From contig JAUROO010000147.1 in NCBI GenBank assembly GCA_030829765.1, positions 1 to 9,629 on the forward strand: a DNA stretch of 9,629 nt, given 5' to 3'. Shown here in pieces: positions 6,699 to 9,629 of the stretch. Position 1 is the first letter of the stretch. The number at the start of each line of letters is the position of its first letter. The notes below the pieces were generated by a model. It was not told the origin of the DNA and did not search any database. It saw nothing but the letters and a program-made list of their open reading frames with translations. A program made the translations under genes and the position numbers. This DNA is from Miltoncostaeales bacterium. Lineage in GTDB: Bacteria; Actinomycetota; Thermoleophilia; Miltoncostaeales; Miltoncostaeaceae.

Positions 6699-7700
6699 GT
6701 GAGCAGGATGATCCCCCATCTCGCGGCGATCGGCTGCGCCGTGGTGCTGAGTTGCGGTGCAGGGGCCGTCGCGCTCGCCGGGCCGCACCCGGGCGGGCAC
6801 GGTGCCGATTCCGGGAACGAGGCGCGCGCGCGTCCCGACAGGCCCGGAAGCGACGGTGGCAACGGTCGCAATCCCGGTCGCAATCCCGGCAACGGCGGGG
6901 GTCGCAACCCGATTGCCCCACCGCAGGCGGCGCCACCGGAACCGGTGCTCCCGCCCAACCCGATCGCGCCATCGCGCCCATCGCGCGATCCCGCACCCGG
7001 GCGGTCCCCCCGGGACGACCGCCCATCGCCCGCTCGCGGGGACCGGGGCGACAGCGCGTCCGGGGGGGGTGCCAGGCCCGCGACGGGCGGCACCTCAGGA
7101 ACGGGCGTGGGCACCGGCAGCGGAGACACGACCCCCGCCACCACGCCGACCACCGCGGTGCCCTCCGGCGTGCGCACGCGGGGCCTTGCTGCGGGACGTG
7201 GACCCATCACCATCAAGGCCTACGTGGACCTCGGCGATCCCGACGACGCCTATGCCCACCTGGCCATCAGCCCCGACCTGCTCGATGCCGTCGCATCCGA
7301 TGGCACAGCGCGCGTGCTGTTGTGCCCGCTCGTGACGGGGCGCGACGTCAACAGCATCGAAGCGGCCCGGGTGCTGCTGGCCGCATCACGGCAGAACCGG
7401 GCATGGCAGGTGGCCGCGGGGCTCGCGCGCACGCGGCTCACGCGCGACGGCGACTGGCTCACCAAGGCCACGCTGCGCACGGTGGTGCGGTCCGCCAAGC
7501 GCGTATCGGCCAAGCGCCTCGCGCGCGACGCCAAGGCGCGCCGGGCCGTCCGCGACCTGAACCGCGTGCGCAAGGCGGCGCGTGCGGACCGGGTGCGCAC
7601 CACGCCGGCATTCGTGGTGGAGGGGCCGGGCGGGGAGCGGGTCGTCACCGATCCCGACGGGCTCGGCGAGGTCATGGGCGCCGTCAACGCGGTGCGGTGA
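6699..7700 (+). CDS. Secreted protein with a DsbA/thioredoxin_4-like domain lacking the CxxC
   Basis: With the GTG at 6699 the 333-residue product starts with a classic signal peptide: basic SRM, a hydrophobic core (HLAAIGCAVVLSCGAGAVA) and a likely cut after ALA. A linker to about residue 150 is rich in Gly, Pro, Arg, Asn and Ser, including RNPG repeats. The C-terminal half (from about 170) resembles the DsbA-like thioredoxin_4 fold: first strand ITIKAYVDLGDPDDAYAH, second strand RVLLCPLV, the AARVLLAASRQNRAW helix, an all-helical insert, then RVRTTPAFVVEGPGG matching the cis-Pro loop (gTPtfvvng). Where family members have CxxC, this protein has GDPDD, and the mature domain has only one cysteine, so a disulfide redox role is unlikely. 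Binding, chaperone or scaffold roles are possible. Other in-frame starts are GTG 6642, ATG 6681 and ATG 6708; the first adds an Arg-rich extension. The fold is inferred from pattern only; the start is uncertain. Confidence 0.75.
   Translation: MSRMIPHLAAIGCAVVLSCGAGAVALAGPHPGGHGADSGNEARARPDRPGSDGGNGRNPGRNPGNGGGRNPIAPPQAAPPEPVLPPNPIAPSRPSRDPAPGRSPRDDRPSPARGDRGDSASGGGARPATGGTSGTGVGTGSGDTTPATTPTTAVPSGVRTRGLAAGRGPITIKAYVDLGDPDDAYAHLAISPDLLDAVASDGTARVLLCPLVTGRDVNSIEAARVLLAASRQNRAWQVAAGLARTRLTRDGDWLTKATLRTVVRSAKRVSAKRLARDAKARRAVRDLNRVRKAARADRVRTTPAFVVEGPGGERVVTDPDGLGEVMGAVNAVR
6863..6886 (+). repeat. 12-base tandem repeat, two exact copies, in the linker of the secreted protein
   Basis: CGGTCGCAATCC occurs twice back to back (6863-6874 and 6875-6886), and diverged versions follow (GGTCGCAACCCG near 6900). 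It encodes the GRNPGRNPG stretch. Such repeats could expand or shrink by slippage and change linker length. Confidence 0.6.
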
Positions 7701-7715
7701 CCGCGCGTGCTCCGG

Positions 7716-7721
7716 TAGCCT
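7716..7721 (+). promoter_or_regulatory. Leaderless-type -10 element before the UDP-xylose synthase-like gene
   Basis: TAGCCT fits TAnnnT and ends 7 bases before the ATG at 7729, in a gap of only 28 bases. The spacer GACCCCC has no Shine-Dalgarno. Transcription would start at or one base before the start codon. No -35 box is clear. This is the best of the three such sites in the window. Confidence 0.45.
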
Positions 7722-7728
7722 GACCCCC

Positions 7729-8670
7729 ATGCCGACATCCCTCGTCACCGGCGGCGCGGGCTTCCTGGGATCGCACCTGTGCGACCGCCTCCTCGCCGAC
7801 GGCCATCGTGTTATCTGCGTGGACAACCTCGACACGGGGACGCTCGAGAACATCGAGCACATCCGCTCCGGGGACTTCGTGTTCCTCGAGCACGACATGG
7901 TCCACCACCTCGAGATCGGCGAGCAGGTGGACGAGGTATTCCATCTCGCCTCACCGGCGAGCCCCATCGACTACCTGCGCCTTCCCCTCCACACGCTCAA
8001 GGTGGGCTCCTACGGCACGCACAATGCCCTGGGCCTCGCGAAGAAGCACCGGGCGCGGTTCCTGCTGGCCTCCACCAGCGAGGTGTACGGCGACCCCCAG
8101 GTGCATCCCCAGCGCGAGGACTACTGGGGGCATGTGAACCCCATCGGGCCGCGCGGTGTGTACGACGAGGCCAAGCGGTACGCGGAGGCGCTCACGATGG
8201 CGTACCACCGGCAGCAGGGGGTGGACACCCACATCGTGCGCATCTTCAACACCTACGGACCCCGCATGCGGCCGAAGGACGGGCGGGCCATCCCCACGTT
8301 CCTGCGGCAGGCCCGCGACGGCGCACCGCTCACGGTGTTCGGCGCTGGCGCCCAGACCCGATCGTTCTGCTTCGTCACCGATCTCATCGAGGGACTCGTG
8401 CGCCTTATCCGCAGCGACGAGCATGCCCCCGTGAACATCGGCAATCCCGAGGAGTACACGATCCTGCAACTTGCCGAGGCGGTCCGCGGGGCCACCGGGT
8501 CGGCCTCGGAGATCGTCTACGAGGCGCTTCCGCAGGACGACCCCGCGGTGCGCCAGCCCGACATCACGCGCGCACGGGGAATCCTCGGGTGGGAGCCGAC
8601 GATCGGCCTGGCAGACGGACTGCGCATGACGATCCAGGGCACCACCGCCACCAGCGCCGCCCGGGCCTAG
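7729..8670 (+). CDS. UDP-glucuronate decarboxylase (UDP-xylose synthase)-like SDR enzyme
   Basis: The protein is 313 residues, the normal size for bacterial UXS. It is an extended short-chain dehydrogenase: NAD-binding TGGAGFLGSH (7-16), Asp32 at the end of strand 2 pointing to NAD rather than NADP, HLASPASPIDY (72-82), the active-site TSEVYGDP (116-123), and the catalytic Tyr145-x-x-x-Lys149 in NPIGPRGVYDEAKRYAE. RIFNTYGPRM and NIGNPEEYTILQLAE are also strongly UXS-like. The enzyme oxidises UDP-glucuronate at C4, decarboxylates it and reduces the product to UDP-xylose. No membrane segment is seen, so it is cytosolic. The start is fixed by the family N-terminus and by the -10-like site just upstream. 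A UDP-glucose dehydrogenase to make the substrate is not in the window. The alternative is another sugar-nucleotide SDR (dTDP-glucose dehydratase), but the PIGPR-YDEAKR signature argues for UXS. Confidence 0.88.
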   Translation: MPTSLVTGGAGFLGSHLCDRLLADGHRVICVDNLDTGTLENIEHIRSGDFVFLEHDMVHHLEIGEQVDEVFHLASPASPIDYLRLPLHTLKVGSYGTHNALGLAKKHRARFLLASTSEVYGDPQVHPQREDYWGHVNPIGPRGVYDEAKRYAEALTMAYHRQQGVDTHIVRIFNTYGPRMRPKDGRAIPTFLRQARDGAPLTVFGAGAQTRSFCFVTDLIEGLVRLIRSDEHAPVNIGNPEEYTILQLAEAVRGATGSASEIVYEALPQDDPAVRQPDITRARGILGWEPTIGLADGLRMTIQGTTATSAARA

Positions 8671-8677
8671 CCCACCC

Positions 8678-9607
8678 GTGGCCGGCCCCGCCGTGCGTGC
8701 ACGAGGCCTGCGCAAGGCCTACGGCTCGCGCGTGGCGGTGGACGGCATCAGCCTCGAGGTGCGGCGCGGCGAGTGCTTCGGCTTCCTGGGCCCCAACGGC
8801 GCCGGCAAGACCACCACGATGCGCATGCTTGCGTGCCTCTCCGAGCGCGACGCCGGCGAGCTCGCGGTGCTCGGCATGGACCCGCACAGCGAGCCCCGGG
8901 CGCTGAAGGCCCGCCTCGGCGTGGTGCCCCAGGAGGTCAACCTCGACCTCGAGCTCACCGTGCTCGAGAACATGCTCGTGTACGCGCGTTACTTCGGTCT
9001 GAGGGCCGGCCCCGCACGAGAGCGGGCGATGGACCTGCTGCGCTTCGTCGACCTGCACGAGCGCGCGGACGACACCGTGGTGAAGCTCTCGGGCGGCATG
9101 CAGCGCCGGCTGCAGATCGCGCGCGCGCTCATAAACGAGCCCGAGATGATCCTGCTTGACGAGCCCACCACCGGTCTCGACCCGCAGGCGCGGCGCATGG
9201 TGTGGGAGCGCCTGCGCGACCTGCGCGCCGGGGGCACCTCCGTGGTGATCACCACGCACTACATGGACGAGGCCGAGCGCCTCTGCGACCGCATCGCTGT
9301 CATCGACCACGGCCAGGTGGTGCGCGAGGGGGCGCCCGCCGCGCTGGTGCGCGAGGAGGTCGGGGCAGAGGTGCTCGAACTGCGAACCGAACCGTCGGGC
9401 GCGGCGGCGCTTGCCGCCGCGATCAGCCCGAGCCACCTGGTGGAGGGCGAGATCCTGATGGCCTTCGGCGACAGCGCCCACGACATGCGCGCGCGGGCCG
9501 ATGGCGCCGGGACCCCCTTCGAGATGGTGGCCGAGCGACGCGCCACGCTCGAGGACCTCTTCATCGTGCTCACCGGGCACTCCCTGCGCGAGGACTCGTC
9601 GGACTGA
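8678..9607 (+). CDS. ABC-2 type exporter ATP-binding protein (DrrA/NodI-like)
   Basis: This 309-residue ABC ATPase has all motifs intact: Walker A GPNGAGKTT (38-46), Q-loop with Gln85 in VVPQEVNLD, signature LSGGMQRR (138-144), Walker B MILLDEPTTGLD (157-168) and the H-loop histidine in TTHYMDEAERL (192-202). A C-terminal extension of about 85 residues ends in RRATLEDLFIVLTGHSLRE, a phrase close to the ends of NodI- and DrrA-type subunits. The partner would be an ABC-2 membrane protein (NodJ/DrrB type), likely just past the window; together they export a glycolipid, lipid or drug. It starts 7 bases after the UXS gene with GTG; an in-frame GTG at 8693 would remove five residues. No Shine-Dalgarno is obvious, so translation may depend on the upstream gene. 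It lacks the sugar-binding C-terminal domain of long Wzt proteins, so a link to O-antigen export is not shown. Confidence 0.88.
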   Translation: MAGPAVRARGLRKAYGSRVAVDGISLEVRRGECFGFLGPNGAGKTTTMRMLACLSERDAGELAVLGMDPHSEPRALKARLGVVPQEVNLDLELTVLENMLVYARYFGLRAGPARERAMDLLRFVDLHERADDTVVKLSGGMQRRLQIARALINEPEMILLDEPTTGLDPQARRMVWERLRDLRAGGTSVVITTHYMDEAERLCDRIAVIDHGQVVREGAPAALVREEVGAEVLELRTEPSGAAALAAAISPSHLVEGEILMAFGDSAHDMRARADGAGTPFEMVAERRATLEDLFIVLTGHSLREDSSD

Positions 9608-9610
9608 CCC

Positions 9611-9625
9611 CCGCGCCGGGCGCGG
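9611..9625 (+). other. GC-rich inverted repeat after the ABC ATPase stop
   Basis: CCGCG and CGCGG flank a five-base CCGGG spacer directly after the stop. It could be a stem-loop, but in DNA this GC-rich such repeats arise by chance, no T run is visible before the window ends, and the expected permease gene would argue against termination here. Confidence 0.2.
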
Positions 9626-9629
9626 CGCC

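Noticed and set aside
5688..6800. Long - strand open frame (370 codons) opposite the GT-C end and the GT2 gene
   Set aside because: No domain or plausible start signal; the + strand GT2 motifs are intact in the same place.
6863..6886. CRISPR-like or regulatory repeat array
   Set aside because: Units are only 12 bases, directly adjacent without spacers, and in frame with the protein linker.
6699..7700. Calling the secreted protein a disulfide oxidoreductase
   Set aside because: The CxxC site is absent and only one cysteine remains in the mature domain.
8564..9580. Long - strand open frame opposite the ABC ATPase
   Set aside because: Its His/Gly/Ala/Val-rich product mirrors the codon bias of the ATPase gene, which has every ABC motif.
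1..9629. RNA genes, insertion sequences, phage genes or a defence system
   Set aside because: No tRNA/rRNA-like segments, transposase, integrase or known defence domains were seen; the genes form an ordinary envelope-glycan set apart from the points raised in the findings.

Overview
The window is a very GC-rich stretch with every gene on the + strand, strong third-position GC bias, GTG as well as ATG starts, and stop-start overlaps. This, together with start codons placed directly behind -10-like hexamers (leaderless style), suggests a high-GC Actinomycetota bacterium, possibly of the Thermoleophilia/Solirubrobacterales type. That placement is an inference from style, not from a marker gene.

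Region 1 (2-5838) is a tightly packed, probably co-transcribed block for a cell-surface polysaccharide. It holds the 3' part of an ATP-grasp enzyme, a Wzz-type chain-length/copolymerase protein without a kinase domain, a membrane-anchored PQQ-type beta-propeller protein, a MurJ/MviN-superfamily flippase, and a GT-C (ArnT/PMT-like) membrane glycosyltransferase. Junctions are an 11-base overlap, a 12-base gap, and two ATGA overlaps, so translation is probably coupled.

Region 2 (5839-6605) is a cytoplasmic family 2 glycosyltransferase resembling polyprenyl-phosphate mannose/glucose synthases. It is a plausible source of the lipid-linked sugar used by the GT-C enzyme before it. It may have its own near-leaderless promoter.

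Region 3 (6606-7700) has a 93-base gap with a small AT-rich pocket, a GC hairpin and a -10-like site. A secreted protein follows, with a long Gly/Pro/Arg/Asn-rich linker and a C-terminal domain that looks like the DsbA/thioredoxin_4 fold. The CxxC active site is missing while the cis-Pro loop is kept. This is the most unusual gene of the window.

Region 4 (7701-9629) has a UDP-glucuronate decarboxylase (UDP-xylose synthase) type SDR enzyme behind a clear leaderless-style -10 site, then the ATPase subunit of an ABC-2 type (DrrA/NodI-like) exporter. Its permease would be expected just beyond the window.

Taken together, the genes could make sugar donors (UXS, GT2), transfer them on the outer face (GT-C), flip lipid-linked units (MurJ-like), polymerise with controlled length (Wzz) and export or anchor the product. 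No polymerase (Wzy), initiating phosphosugar transferase or UDP-glucose dehydrogenase is visible here. No RNA genes, CRISPR arrays, insertion sequences or phage genes were seen.
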